NCBI GenBank assembly: GCA_033557835.1
Contig: JAWQRO010000042.1
Span: forward strand, 1 to 64,000
DNA: 64,000 nucleotides
Direction: 5' to 3'
Source: Helochares maculicollis
Lineage: Eukaryota; Arthropoda; Insecta; Coleoptera; Hydrophilidae
Shown here: one piece after another, positions 46,931 through 60,600 of the stretch
Layout of the letters: each line of letters starts with the position of its first letter
How positions within the stretch are numbered: position 1 is the first letter of the stretch
Translations under genes and position numbers: made by a program
Notes under the pieces: generated by a model
What the model was told of the DNA's origin: nothing
Database searches by the model: none
What the model saw: the letters and a program-made list of their open reading frames with translations, nothing else

Positions 46931-49900
46931 TTGTTATTTCACTATGGAATATAATTTTATAATCAGTATATATTGTCTCAAACTGTCATTAGTTCTCAAC
47001 CAAACAGGTTTCAGTTATCAACTTGAACGTACCTCCAAGTCTTCTAATGTATTTACAGTATGTGCTTCTTAATTGAAAATTAATTGTCGGTGCAAAGCAA
47101 AAAAGTAATCATTTCAGTTAGATCTCAATAATAAGTGTTTATCTTACTATCGTATTCAGTTTCTTGATTTGGCATAATTTCTTCGTATGTAATATACATA
47201 AACGATTTCATTTATCATTATAAGCATAAATGTCTCAAAACGCTTTGGCAGACTTCACTTCTTTTAACAGAGGCAAAATTCTATTCTATTGTTTTCACCA
47301 TAAGAATTTATCTCAGCGTTGCTTTCGCATCTTAGAACGATTATCAGGTGTATAATTCTAAATTATGTAAATTTAAAATAAGTGTCCTAAAAATTTAGTA
47401 GCTATGATCGAAAATAAAGTTGATTTGAGACCGCAGTAGGAACATGAAACCTAAACCCAAAATCCACTTACTAATTTATTTCGGTGTAATATCTTGCATC
47501 TTAAAAAACAAATAAATTAAACGTTACAGCTAGTGATAAACTTGAACGCCTAGTTCTGGTAAAACAAACTCAGTTAAACGATCTAGTAAACTGCTTCATG
47601 TTCTTTTAATCAACAACTGTACGTAGGATAGAATTTATGGCGCAAATAGATCGATACATATTACATGCACATTTAACTAAAGTTTAAAACCAAATTCTGT
47701 GCAATTATAACTTTTGCAGCTATTTTAATTTCTAGGAAAATTTAAAACGTTGAAGCTGGTGGAACGCTGCAGAAACTATATTTTACCGATGTTAAGTGGA
47801 ATATTTCTAATTTATATTCATAACTTTTATGTAAAGCAGATACTACCGATGCGATGCAGGGTTTGTTTTGCAGAAAAGGTGTTCAAGCACATTTACCACT
47901 CGGAGAAATTAACTTTATATCACTGCAATGGTCCGCGAGATATCTGAAAACTGCATTAAATAAACCAAAAACTTGCACCGATTATCTTGGTTGGGCCTGG
48001 ATTACTGCACACGTGCAAACTATGGTCAAAATAGCGGATAAATGCTTTACGTAATAAAATAATTGTCATTTCCCAGTTTCCATTTTTTCATTTAGCCTTA
48101 AGTACGTCCTTAAATATACATAATTAATCTACTTATAGAATATTTGATTTTTGTGTACGTTACTAACAATCTTCTGACCCGAGCATCTTCAATCACGTAT
48201 GTTTAGTAATAGTTAATAGTTGCCTATACATTTCGAATTTATTAACAATCAAAACAAGAATATTGGTTAGAAATTTTAGGTGGTTATGTCGCAAATGCAA
48301 AAAAAGTTCATCGAGTTTCCTGCATCGCGTCTTATTGATGTCCTCTTCAAACATATTCATTCTAGTTTCTTCGGCAAGAGTGCCCCGTATGGAATATTAC
48401 AGAGTGCATAATTTAAATAAAACAATGGCATCTTTCCTCTCTATGGTCTGGCATATACCGTAGCAAGAATAATTCAGAAACGAATGCTGCGAACGGTACA
48501 GTTCATTTTATCCCCTCCTTTGGTCAAACACTTCACTTTTGAAGTGTCGAATCGTCTGCACTGCAGTTCTAGTTTCTTTCGTACAACCGGCTTTGGTAGC
48601 AAACTTTTCTAAACAAAGTCACTACTTGACAATAACAAAGCCTGGCTTGGGATTTTTGGACGTTATCACAGAAATATTATCAAACAGAACACGTTAAACA
48701 ATCGATAACACTCCGAGCACGAATTACGAAGTGAAAGTATATGATGTAGTGGCCTGCAATATTCTTATTGTTCAAAACAAACCGATTCCTTGTGTTTACA
48801 CTAACTTGCATTTGATGTAAGATTTCTTAATATCGATTGTGGTGAATGCGGTCAGTGCTTTTGTGTCGAGTTTTTCTCTCCTAATTAATTGTGATTTTCT
48901 TGTTCTTACTTGATAATGCTGGATATAAGCTTTGGTGAGTAATGAATCAAGAATTTTAAGTATTTCCCTTTGGGATCTTCCTTTTTTTTATCTCCTGGAG
49001 ATCTTCCAGTTCCATGAACTCTCCTACAAGATTTTAATCGCCAACTTCCAGATTTTCGACGTCGAGATTAATTCGCCTAATGGTAAAGTTCTACACGTTT
49101 AACGTTAAGATTGTAATCACCTAATGTGTTTATTTCTCACGTTAAGCAAATCTTATTAACTAACAAATTTTTACACCAACATCTGAAACGCCTAAGTCGT
49201 AGTTTACAAAGTTGGAAACTGGCTGCGTAATAATCTAGAGGAAAAACACATTTTACGTGAGGGATTCAATTGTTAAAATTTAATCTGGCGGGGGAGTGTC
49301 TTTACGAATAATAAATTTGTTAATATTAATTCTGCCTTTGCGGAGGATGAGAGTCTTATAGGGTGTCAGGTTCAGGGCTATATTACGCGAATATTATTTC
49401 ATAACGTATAAATAAGTGGATGTTGCAAAAGGGGGATTGTGGGCGTAAAATAATCATTACTGAAGTCGCAATACAGGATTAAATTTTGAATGGCAGAACT
49501 TAATTATCGATTTGTGCGTTTGTCCTTTACACTATTTCTTTTGTCATTCAAATCCATTGTGTCGTCGTCATTGCCATCTAAATAAATTACCTTACGCTTC
49601 ATATTTTAATATTACATTTTGTTTAGTAAGTAAAAACTAAGCAGCTGTGCTGAATGTTACACCTGATGCATTAATTTAATTATTTTAATAACAACACATA
49701 ATTGTGTTATTATTTCAGCAACTTGTGCTTAGTCTAGTTGTGTAGTAACTGTAAAAAAATTATGTCATACCTCCAATATACTCATTACATTTTTTCCTTA
49801 TATTTCTTTCGCTTATTGTTTACGGATACAGATTTTTTTATTAATGTAATTAATTCAATAAATAGTTTTCGCGCGTGTACAAAATGTATATAAACATTCA

Positions 49901-52900
49901 TTTTGTGTAGCACTTTTCATTTTTATCTTCATTCTAAACCGTTTACATGGATTTAAAACTAATTTATATGTGTATACTAATAAGACAAAGACTATTGCAG
50001 TTTTAATCGCCTTGCCTTACGCAAATGAAATTAACAGTAAAGCACATATTCGAAAAGTTAATGGCGCCAAGCAAAACTTTTAATTGTGCCAGTTGCTTAT
50101 TCACTGGAGAATTAAATTTACTTTCGACATGTAAATTAGTTGCAAATATTTCCCTCAGAATTTTGCTGCAAAAATATTTTTGTAATTACTTAACGACTTG
50201 GCTGTGAAAAGAAAATATTTTGTATGGAATTGTTTAATTATACTTCGTGTTCGACTTGAGCAATGTATAAAAGTTGCCCAAGCCCTTTCAAAATTATTGT
50301 GATCATAAATAAATCGGAGAAAAATCAGATATAACGTCTTATCTTGACCAAAAAAAGGTACTTTCGGTACAGAGCTATCACCTAGTAAATTCTAGCATTT
50401 TTTGTATATCTGACACAGACATTGATACCCTAAAAATTATTAAAATTAAGTATGATAAAAGAAGAGGTAAACAGACGATATCTACTTCTTTAGACAAAAG
50501 ATACTTAAAAATGCTAAACTGAGGACATAAAAAAACTAAAAGTTGATTTGTTATCTTGGACATATAAAGTATCTATGAATTCCTTTAAAATTAAAATGTT
50601 TCAATCTGTCGTTTGTTAAGTAGCAAAGTTTGATAATGTGAACTGTTTAAAAAGAAGACATTTCATATATTTAATATTTTGTTTTGTTTACCATAAATTT
50701 TATCTCTATTGCACAAAAACCTAATGATTGAAAGCTCAATCGTGTTAAAAAATGCACAGCATCATCACTGCAATATTTTACTCATTGCTTATCGAACTGA
50801 TTTGAGAGTTTCAAACGAATAATTTCGCGATAACTTATTCAAGTAACAACTCTTGTGTAAGTACTATGAAAGATCAAATTTTTAATTTCTCTAATTTCTC
50901 GCTCCAAGCAATACTATCATAAAATACCTGCGAATGGTACCTTCGAATAAAGCATGAATGCGATACAATGCAGAAACTAAGTTAAAAATATTATTACAGT
51001 ATTTTCGGTGGCGATCTGTATTAACTTTTATACTATCAATATTTGATTGATTGTATAATGAGCAGTTGTTAGCCAAAGGTTTATATATCTGCTAATTAGT
51101 AATTTATTCATAAATGAATGAATATACGCCATATTTTATTAATTGCTGAATGTTCATACACATATATAACGGGAAACAGTGTCATTTGATTTAGTATAAA
51201 TATGGCGACTTTTCATAATACACAAAATATACCTGGTACAGCTGCTATTTCTAAAATTAAGCAACACTGTTTGTCGCTTTGCCCATTTTTAGATAAGAAG
51301 GCCATTTAGACATATCTTTTATACACTTTCTTATCACTTATTATTCAAATTCTTACTACTATAAAGTTTTGTGTTAAAGTAAATTGTTATATAAATTTTT
51401 ATAGTCAGTTTGTCAGTGTTTAGAACTTCTGTTCTTGTATAGAACCAAAATATTCTTATGAAAACAAATTTGTGTCAAGATAACTCCCTGTGTAAGCTGG
51501 ACCCTCTCACAGGAGTTAGGGACCAACCAATTCATTGATAATAATTTCCGTTTCCACTTATTGTTTCAAGTACTCAGGAGCAGGTCAACAAACTAACTCT
51601 TGTAAAAGTTCATGGTTAAATAAATAGAAGCAATGTTTACAAGCGAGTAATTATAAATGAACGTCCATATTAATGAGAATAAAAATGCACGCGTTATGCG
51701 AAATAGTGAAAACTCTAGTTTCAGACGTAATCATCTGTATATTGCTCATAAATATTTATTACATAGCGTGATTTCATTAAAAGTACAGGTCTTACGCCTT
51801 AACGGTATTTTTGCATCATATCTGTGGATATTATTCCTTTCGATAACAATAACGAAACAAGAACTCTTAAGATGCTATTTATAAAAAGCCTTGCGAGTCT
51901 CGAAAGCTATTATAAAATGTCGTGTGCGAGTTGAGTGCGTGTGTTGTTTTCTGTTAATTGGCACAACCTTAGACAGTGACCACGGTTAAATTTGTCGCGC
52001 AAGGCTGAGGTCTGAGATTTCACGGGCATCCGATGTCTTTAATAAACTTTAAACTAGCAATGTTTTCAATTTAATGTACTCCTATTTTTAAAAATCTGTC
52101 AATATTGAGAGCAGCGGGTTTATACAGTTACGTATTAAAAACGTATATACCATGCAAAAATTAAACAGAAATTTTCATATATACATTCCAACCTAAAATT
52201 AAGCAACAATAAATATTCTAATTATATTGCTTAATACTTGATTTGTGAACTTATGAGTATTTAATTTGGGCAATAGTCAATTTAAATACGATTTTGTTAC
52301 ATGTTTTCTTAAATTAAGTGGAGCTTGAAATCGTCATTACATTTTCTAAATCAGAATAACAGAGCGTAAACTTAAATCAAAAACTCAAACTAGGTACATT
52401 TTGGTTGACCTCAGAAAATAATTTTTTCGAAATATTAGCTCTTTATAGTGCATCAAATCTAGAAATGAGGAATCTCAAATTTTCTTCTCTACAATAATAT
52501 AATAATATTTTAACTTGAACTGAATCTTTACTCTCAGAAGAACTCTCTCTGTGCGAACTTAAAATGCAATCAAACCCACAGATGGCAAGTTTCATCAATC
52601 AATGACCATAAGATACCAGTTAATTTAAAGCATCACATTCTTCCTTTATATTTTTAGAATAATAAGTTTAATACCGTGAAATAAGAGAGCAATAAATAAA
52701 CTTTCCTTATTATAAATAAAAATCTCAAACTGTACGCGATTTGTTCTCTTGTAATGGTGATAAAAATGCGAATAATGTTTTTGGAAGCATGCTGTATTTT
52801 TATTTGGTTCTTTCTAAATGGTATGGTAGCGATGAAACAACAATAAATAAATAATCAAATTAGATTGCAGAAATTCGAAATTTATTCAGCAAGTTTTTAA

Positions 52901-52999
52901 TCTTTTAATATTAAAATAATTTGCCAATTAGTAATACATATTTGTAATTTTTAATGCCTGAAAGCTAATATCTATGACTGTCCTAATAAAACGACTATT
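46931..52999. other. Noncoding with weak promoter-like and exon-like signals
   Basis: No supportable gene. Open frames near 47750-48060 and 48263 (plus) and 50378, 50891 (minus) have no family match. One spot could be a 5' exon: a TCAGT initiator-like motif at 48852, then ATG at 48916 and a good donor TTTG|GTGAGT with GT at 48935. Another has two TATA boxes (TATAAAAAG at 51880 and TATAAAAT at 51911) with an AATAAA at about 52040. A balanced island lies at 49270-49480. An inverted pair ACACTTC/GAAGTGT lies near 48527-48547. Confidence 0.35.
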
Positions 53000-54060
53000 T
53001 TAATGTGGCAGTGGCCACAGACTAATAACAATGGTGAAGTTCTTGCCTCTGTACAAGCTACCAGCTATCAAGAAATCACGACATCTCTGCAGCTTCAAAG
53101 TTCAAAATACACTAATTGTAAGAAAACATTACAACACCTTTCGCTTGAAGAAAATTTGAATTTCAATTTGGAAGCCTGAGAAACTTAAATACATATTAAA
53201 AAGTACACCATAGAGACAGCAATAAAAACACTGAAATGAGGAAGGAATAGATGCTACTTGGACGTTATGAATTAGAGTCCAAAAGTATTCATGTTATATA
53301 AGAAGAATGTAAAATTAGTCAAGAAGAAACAGAAATATTGCATAAAAGTGCAGTTGGTCTAAGTCCGATCTACCATTAAAGACCTAAAAAAAGTCATACA
53401 TTTCCATATTTAAGAAATATATGGACATACTCCGATTCTTGACAAATTTGATGAAAACAACAAGAAATCTATATAAAACTTCTACTTCTATATTTTTCAA
53501 AATATTCCTAGAAGCGACGCTAAACTCACCAAGACGTACCACTATGAACGTATGGGGAATCTCAGTTTTGTGGATTATCGAGAAATGACTTGGGACTACC
53601 TTAAATTATTATAAAAATTCCAAAGGAGTAGCCCAAGAATGAATTTAAACTGAATATTGCTTAACCTAAAGACATGGTTGCAGTCTTAACTAATACCAGA
53701 CATCTAAAGTTAAAAGAGAGCTACAGAGAGAACCAGGTCAGCATATATCTTTGCTCCTTGGAATCTAAGAAAGGCACTGGATATACGAACTAAACTGTTA
53801 CAAAATATTAGACCATATATTATCATCAAGACTACGATACAAACTAATGAATGTTGAAAACTATAACGACCTATGGGGCTGAAATCTTGGTTATAAACAA
53901 GAAAAGCCAAAGCAATAGCAAAGCTACGGTAATGGAAAAGAAATTGAGAGAAATAACACGCAAAGAAAAGCTCCGCAATGAAACAATAAGATATTCTTCG
54001 AATAGGCTATGGGAAAGTCAAACTTTACTCGAACATTATATTCAATGTTCCTAAAAACGA
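53000..54060 (+). mobile_element. LINE (non-LTR retrotransposon) 3'-end remnant
   Basis: The plus strand has the A/G bias of LINE coding sequence and ends in a piece at 53851-54054. It reads LKTITTYGAEILVINKK and later MEKKLREITRKEKLRNETIR. The TYGAE motif, a charged helix and an R-N-E-x-I-R pattern are diagnostic of the region behind the reverse-transcriptase domain in many insect LINEs (full form roughly TYG-SE-TW...FERK-LR...). Upstream pieces are too decayed to show the catalytic FADD box. Stops and frameshifts are frequent. It ends just before the second copy of the duplicated segment, whose left flank it interrupts. Confidence 0.6.
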
Positions 54061-54259
54061 TTAAAATAAAACGATTTTTTAATTGCACTGTATGTGAATT
54101 AATATTCATTGAGCTACTTATATATGATTGTAATGACAGTTTATATTACAAATAATTATTCATTTATATACGTATACAAGAATCATCAAGATACAGTAGA
54201 AGAATAACACGATTGTTTGGTTCGTATTACATAATTAATTAATATCCTTTGTGTCAAAA
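54061..54259. other. Short noncoding gap after the LINE remnant
   Basis: AT-rich; may include the LINE 3' untranslated region. No clear poly-A tail or target duplication. Confidence 0.45.
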
Positions 54260-55500
54260 ATGATTCATATTGCAGCTTATTTCATTACTTAGTTGCGATA
54301 CTAAGAGTTGTGGTAGATGTAAGAAAGTTATAATGAATTCTCTGTGATCATTGATATTAATTGAAGGTACATGTTAAGAGCAACGATGGAATTCCCTACG
54401 ACGTCATAGGTCGATAACAAATGAATTTTATTGTTGCTACAAAACCATCTCATCTTGTATACGTTTAAAACAGTTCACCTGGTAACAGACGAAATAATAA
54501 AAAATGTAGCAAAAACTTTCAACTGCAGCACAATGCAATATATACATATTTGCTGAGATTTTAGTTTATATTTTAATTTCAATTTTCTTTAATTTGTTTT
54601 TAAAATATTATTTACGATTAAAAGTTTGGTAAACACGGAGAGCTATTTTCTTTACATTTTATTCAAAGGCAGACTTTTTGTTAACATGTTAATCACCTGC
54701 ACTTATTAATAATGAAATAAGAAAGAATGATTTTATCGTAAACAAATTGATAGAAATGGGAGTGACTACTCACTGAAACAATACTTAATGACCAATAAAT
54801 TACAACAAGAGAAGCTAATATTACTAATAAAACTACTAATTTCAAGTGCGTATATCCCATACAATTCCCTAATTTTAAATTTCTTCGTATTTATGTTTTA
54901 GGGATGATTATGAGTACAATTGATTATCAGTTAAATTTAAATTTAACACAACACCAAGACCACATTATTTTGTGAGAAAGAAAGTTAGCTAATTAACAAC
55001 ATATCCTGACAATTGTTATAAATCTTGTTAAAACATTTATGCTCAAACATGATAAATCTTTTCTAAGATGAAACGATATTAAATAAATTTAACTTTTTGC
55101 TTGAATTTGTTTCTAACGATTTTTGACCATCTAATTGCAATTATCAGCTCGACTTGCAAGAAGGATAGGATAGTAGTCACAAATGCATAGCAAGCGCTAG
55201 ATTTATCTATTACCGAAAATGTATTCAATGCATTTAGTCTTTAATTTTGTAGATGATATGTCTCAAATAATTCGTCGTGCTATTTCTTGAGTGCAACAGC
55301 CCGTCGGATATCATTTGCTCATTCCATCGATATTTGTTTGAACGACTTAAAGACAATTTCTTCTAACGTTGTGATGTAAGTCGCCTTAAAGATTTAACAG
55401 CTAAGAAAGATAAAATAGATACAATTCGCACATAAAAACTTCAATCAATAGCGTAGCCAATGTCATCAATTTTGGAAGTTTTTCTAATTTCTAAATTTGC
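54260..55500. repeat. Noncoding segment duplicated from or with 46.1-46.9 kb, copy B
   Basis: Matches copy A in order and orientation: GATATTAATTGAAGGTACAT, GGAATTCCCTA, TTTATTGTTGC, AACAGACGAAA, TATAAATCTTGTTAAA, AAACGATAT, TAGTCTTTAATTTTGTAGAT, CTTGAGTGCAAC and CGATATTTG. It contains about 480 extra bases (about 54520-55000) absent from copy A. No open frame is shared. The nature of the unit is unknown. Confidence 0.6.
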
Positions 55501-57594
55501 TAATCCAAACTAATTAAAAAAACTGAATAGGCTGCAATAAATATTGATTTAATTGGTTGTTTGTGTCCTTTTCTCGCTTTCTATTTCGGAAGTTTCCAGT
55601 TTTTAGATAATTTAAAAACTTTGATGCGGGTATTTTTATAGAGATAAAGCTACTGTTGTGCCAAATTTTTGAACATTTTTACTTACATATTGAAAATAGC
55701 AGTTCGTGTTCAAATTACCGTTCTTAATATCTAGTTCAAGTATTGGAAACTAATAATTCAACACCCTGTACAAAAACACATTTTCGTTTCCTCGAATACA
55801 AAGGCTAAAACTTCCTCCTTAAAATAACGTAAGTGCCATAATGGAAAATTGGATATTGCCGAACAGTCAATTAGAGGCACCCTATATACGCAAGTGCGTA
55901 AACGAGTTTCGCAACCAACTAGAACTAATATTCCAGCAGATACTTTAATTAGATCGGGCCATTAACTTCGAAAATTACAGCATCGCGTATGTACAATTGG
56001 CAATTGGTATTAACAGTTGTGAAAATTATATTTACTTCTCTAATCGATAATCAGATTGCCAGTAAATTACAAGCCACTATATTACAAAAGTACAAATCTG
56101 ATTACAGCTTGCGGTTCCATTTGCTTTAAAAATTTTCTTGATGTGTGCACTTTATGATTATATCGCAAAATTAGGTCACGTTAACATAATGAGACTCCAT
56201 TATAGTTATACAGAGTGCATCTAAATGCTCGCACGTTGCTGTTGATATAGCCGTGAAAGAATTCCTCTTTAGCGTTGTAAAACCGGCATTCCATAAAACT
56301 TTCTTTATAGTAAAATTTTTCATACAATTCTATTTACCGTAATTAATGGGGACGTCAGAACATTTAAGTCAGATTTATTTATTTTCGTTACAGGTTACCG
56401 ACTCCTTGAACAATCTTATCTAACTTTAAACGCCAATCTGTTTATATTGGAATAAGTAAATAATTTAATTTGGCACGCATTGACGCAAAGATTATGAACG
56501 TTGCCATTTCAAAGCAACATGTTTCTTTATTTCACCGCAGCCGACAGATTTCTTTATTCCACCACGGACATATATCTTTAAATTCATCAAATGAAAGTCA
56601 GCACTTTATTTTAGCAAATTCTAACCCAGAAACTCTAGAATCAAAATAACTGCGATAAGTCTGCTGATTTGTTTTCTGCAAAGCGACAACTCGAGAGAAT
56701 TTAACGTCGTTACTGTGCAAAGGAATTTCGTTAAGCAGTTTATTGCTTCGAAAACACAATAAATTTCACACGCCAAAGAATAAGTGTTACAAATTTTTAA
56801 GTTTTCAGGAACTAGCGCCGATCGAGGCCAAATGAAAAATTGGCAAAAAGCATGAGAAATTATGGGGGGAAGCGACGGGTAAAATGTAAATTAATCCAAA
56901 AATAAAGTTATTTTCATATCGTGCCATAAAATATCGATCTCTCTTTCTCTCTTTTGAGAGAGATAAAGAATTTTCCCGATTGTCCTTCTTACTCCCGCAG
57001 TTTCCAAACAGCTAGACGAGGTCGCGCTTGTTATTTTCCCAAGTTCGGAGCCACATTTTATATTTACTTGCGAGTGATTCATAGGAAAGTCTTTTCGGCC
57101 ACGGGATAGTGTCGTGGGGGTTTCTAAATTTAAAATATTTTTTATTTTCGCTGGTGCATATATCAAAGTGGTTTTCCAGTAACCGGTTGAATTTTAGACA
57201 CCTAGACCTAGACACCCTACCCCTAAGTAAAGCATTTATACGCTTAATATTCCCTCTACTCCCTTAATATTCCCTTTTCTTTCTTAGCCTCTCTGCTATC
57301 TTATTCTCTTTGCTCTCTTACTATTCTCGTTATTCCCCTATTTGCTTTATTCTTATATTCAATTTATTCTCCTATTATCCCTATTCTTTTATTTGTTATA
57401 TTATCATCATGTATAATTATTTCTTCGCCGTTCTCTAAACTCTCCTACGATCACATCTTTTTCGTCTTGTTAGTATTCCTACGACTCGTCTGAAATACAT
57501 CACACGTCGTTCGTTAAATGGGGAATTACTAAGCAATACAAGCTCGGATTGTGTGTTTGTTTGCATAAGAATATAAGCACGCGTTGTTGTGATC
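55501..57594. promoter_or_regulatory. Possible promoter and 5' region of the gene starting at 57595
   Basis: Sequence from about 56500 is more balanced than its surroundings. At 56935-56965 paired CT/GA runs (TCTCTCTTTCTCTC and GAGAGAGA) are typical GAGA-factor sites, often found near fly promoters. A 250-base pyrimidine-rich stretch (about 57220-57470) follows. No TATA box or single initiator stands out, so the start of transcription is unknown. Overlapping minus-strand open frames here (56891-57215, 57435-57710) have no ATG-based or family support and I leave them out. Confidence 0.35.
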
Positions 57595-57664
57595 ATGGTG
57601 CGATTAAGGATTTTACGTAAATTTTCTGGAGGAAAGTTGAAACGAAGGAGTTCGAAAATGAATA
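57595..57664 (+). CDS. Candidate first coding exon, 23 codons, then a splice donor
   Basis: ATG at 57595 has an excellent start context (A at -3, G at +4). It encodes the very basic peptide MVRLRILRKFSGGKLKRRSS followed by KMN. A strong donor follows (AATA|GTAAGT, intron from 57665), leaving phase 1. Read through unspliced, the frame stops after two more codons. The Arg/Lys-rich, acid-free peptide could be a mitochondrial leader, a nuclear or nucleolar signal or a membrane-binding N-terminus. I recognise no family and find no second exon before the window ends. The signal combination (context, composition, donor, upstream GAGA-type sites) is suggestive, not proof. Confidence 0.35.
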
Positions 57665-60600
57665 GTAAGTGATACTTTTCAGATTCTCGTTTGTTTTTGT
57701 GAGTTTGCAATTTATTTATTATTATTCTGGTTACTTTTAATTTTGTTTGAGCAAAAAAAAAGAGTTTTGTTGTGCATTAAGTGGCGTCATTTGCATTTTA
57801 AGTTTCAGTTTAATTACTAAACTTGGTTGCTCGATTAAAATTTTGGATTAAGATATAAAAGTTTTGAACTTTGCGCAAAGCGATTTGTACTTCTTCGAAA
57901 CTGTATTCAAATCCTTGATTACAGATTTTCTGAGACTTTGTTTACTTTAACGTTATATAGTAAAAGCTTTGAGAAAATTGTTTCCTGTTTTTCTCCTTAT
58001 AAAAGACCGGATATTAATGCAAGTATCCAATTACGTTCATCGAATTTCATGGAATACAGCTGAGCCTTGTAATATGTGTAGACAAACTACGTAATTTCAT
58101 AGTGCATTAATTTGTTATTCAAAATAAATTGAAAGAGTTGAGTTTGCGGTTTCTGTCTTTTATAAAAGTTGCCAGCTAGAAAATGGGTGGAATATTTTAC
58201 TTAGATTTTATAGGAAGAATTTCGACTGGCTCAGCAAGGTGTTGTTCGCGTTCAGATTTTATGCAATGCGTTTACATTTTATGGCCACTTACAAAGTGTA
58301 ATATAAAACTTTGATTTAACGTTTCTTCCAACTGCTTAACTACTTTCGGAATGTTTTAGAATTTTTCGACCTTAAAATAAGTTCACCGAAAGTATCGCCT
58401 ATAAAACCGAATTTATCATCATTATTTCATAGAAGTAAAATATGATGCTCTTCAGATATTATAGGCAACAAAACGCAATTAGTTTTTTTATCAAAAGATA
58501 AAACCAGATCAAACAAATTAATATAAAAATTGAACTATATTATTATTGTAAAGAAACAATCCTTATATACGTAATAGTTTTTATCGTTGATTATAATGTG
58601 TTCCAGATCATCTAGTACACTTCTTGTATTAAAATCTTAAGCACATTACTACAAGAAAATTATGCGGGGTTTAATATTTCAATAGCTTTTGTACTCTTGC
58701 CAGAAACATCCAAGTCTTGTGGCCATCTTAGCAAAATATCGGTAATTTAAACTCGCAAAGTTCATAAAACATTGATGAGTATCACCGTACACATGGTGTA
58801 TTCCGAACTTGTATTTAAATAATTTACAATAGAGATGCCGAAACTACTCTACTATGCAAGTGCTGTAATCGCTATACACAACAAAACTGCTTATTCGCGA
58901 TTATAACCTTATGCTATATAACCCTGTTCTCGTTACAAAACTAGCTTTTCGTCTTAAAAAGTTGAATTTATTTTGATCTCAAGTGGGTCTCTTACAAAAT
59001 ACTTGAGCTAACAGTATATATATCCCTTGAACTGGGTACTTTTTTCCTCTGTTTGAGAAAGATACATGACATTAGAGTGGTCACGAAGCTTTAGAAAACA
59101 TTCTATCCAAATAATGCTTTCAACATCGGTATATCCAGCTTAAAAGCGAATAAACATGTATAGCAAATACGCCGATACACAATCTCAAAGTCGCAACAAG
59201 TGCCCCTGGGGAAGAGCCACATAAACAGAATAAAACTTAGTTTATTTCGTTTTCTAGGAAAACCTACTTACCTTTGGAAAAGAGAGGAATAAGCTTAAGG
59301 CTCTCTGTTATGCCCATCAAAGGCAAAAATCAATTTATTAGCTTACCTACCTATAATTCAATTAATGTCTAGACCACCGTTTGCAGCCCCCAACGCTCGC
59401 CTCCTGTATGGTAAACCAACTGGAATTTATTTAAGTAATCCATCGCACCGCAAATACCGCCCAGAATATTCATTTTATGCATGAATAAGGAATGAAAACT
59501 TTAATGGTTATTGAAGTTAATTTATATTGACTTTGAAGTCTTAAACTCGTGCCAGCATAGCTTTTAACCTTTCCTCTACGGCCGTATGTGGTCGTACCTG
59601 TGTCCATATAATTCATTGAAAGCCTGCCTAACATTTAGAGTCAAAGCTTCCCGTTTAGCCTTGTAGTACACTCGTTTAGGCAGGCATTTATTTATCTGAA
59701 TATTTGGTTGCCTATGTCACCAATGACAATGTTAAATCGTTACACAGCGTCCTAAATTTGATTTTACTAGCTGATAAATAAAACTGTTGATCATATTTCT
59801 TTTTAATAAGCATTAATAAGTTAATAGTTGTAGAAAAAGTATACTTCGTTTTTTCGGTGCCGTTCGAATTGTCAAGTCATAGTAAAATTGAAATATATTA
59901 GCCGATTTATATCATTTGATCCATTCTGCAGGAATTGAAATTAAATTAAATTCATACAGTAAATCTCTTGAGAATTTGTCTCGGCTAGACTGCTCATTTA
60001 TCGTTTAACATTTGCGTTAGATCCTCTAAATTCTCGTTTATCCTTTTAGATTTCACGATTACTCCTGCATATTTCACTTTTCTATTTTTGAGATAGCACA
60101 TGAAAACTTTTTCATCGGAAAAAATTGAAGGAAATATTTTATTTGGGAGATTGTGTTGGGGTATAGGAAGGTTTCTCTTGTATTAGCTTCGTCAGATTTT
60201 GCACAAAGAGCAAGATACGGGAAAAATTGCAATATTGTATTTTCGATTGTATCTCATTATCACGAAAAATTCGAGAATAAACTGAATTAAACACGCGCTC
60301 AATTTTGCTCAAGATGCACATGATAAAGAGATGAATTAGGGATTGATCAATTATTTCCATTAGATTGAACGCATATTTATAATCTATTGCCGACCATTTA
60401 ATTTTCATTGACACTCAAGCTATATGATTATTTCTTATAAAATGTATTCAACCATGATGGCATCTAAACACATTTCCATGTACAGTCATGGACTCAAAAA
60501 AATCGAAACCATTTACAAAACAAACCAAATTAATTAACAGATTCGATTGTATCCGACTGTGAGTTGTACACTTGTAGTTGACTATTGTAAAAACTAATGA

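Noticed and set aside
47750..48463. Three plus-strand frames of about 65 codons
   Set aside because: Two overlap each other in different frames, starts are weak and no motif is recognised. Considered as a transposase or enzyme remnant without success.
56891..57710. Three minus-strand frames of 67-91 codons
   Set aside because: They overlap the pyrimidine-rich and GA-rich putative promoter sequence, whose skew removes stops. No family resemblance.
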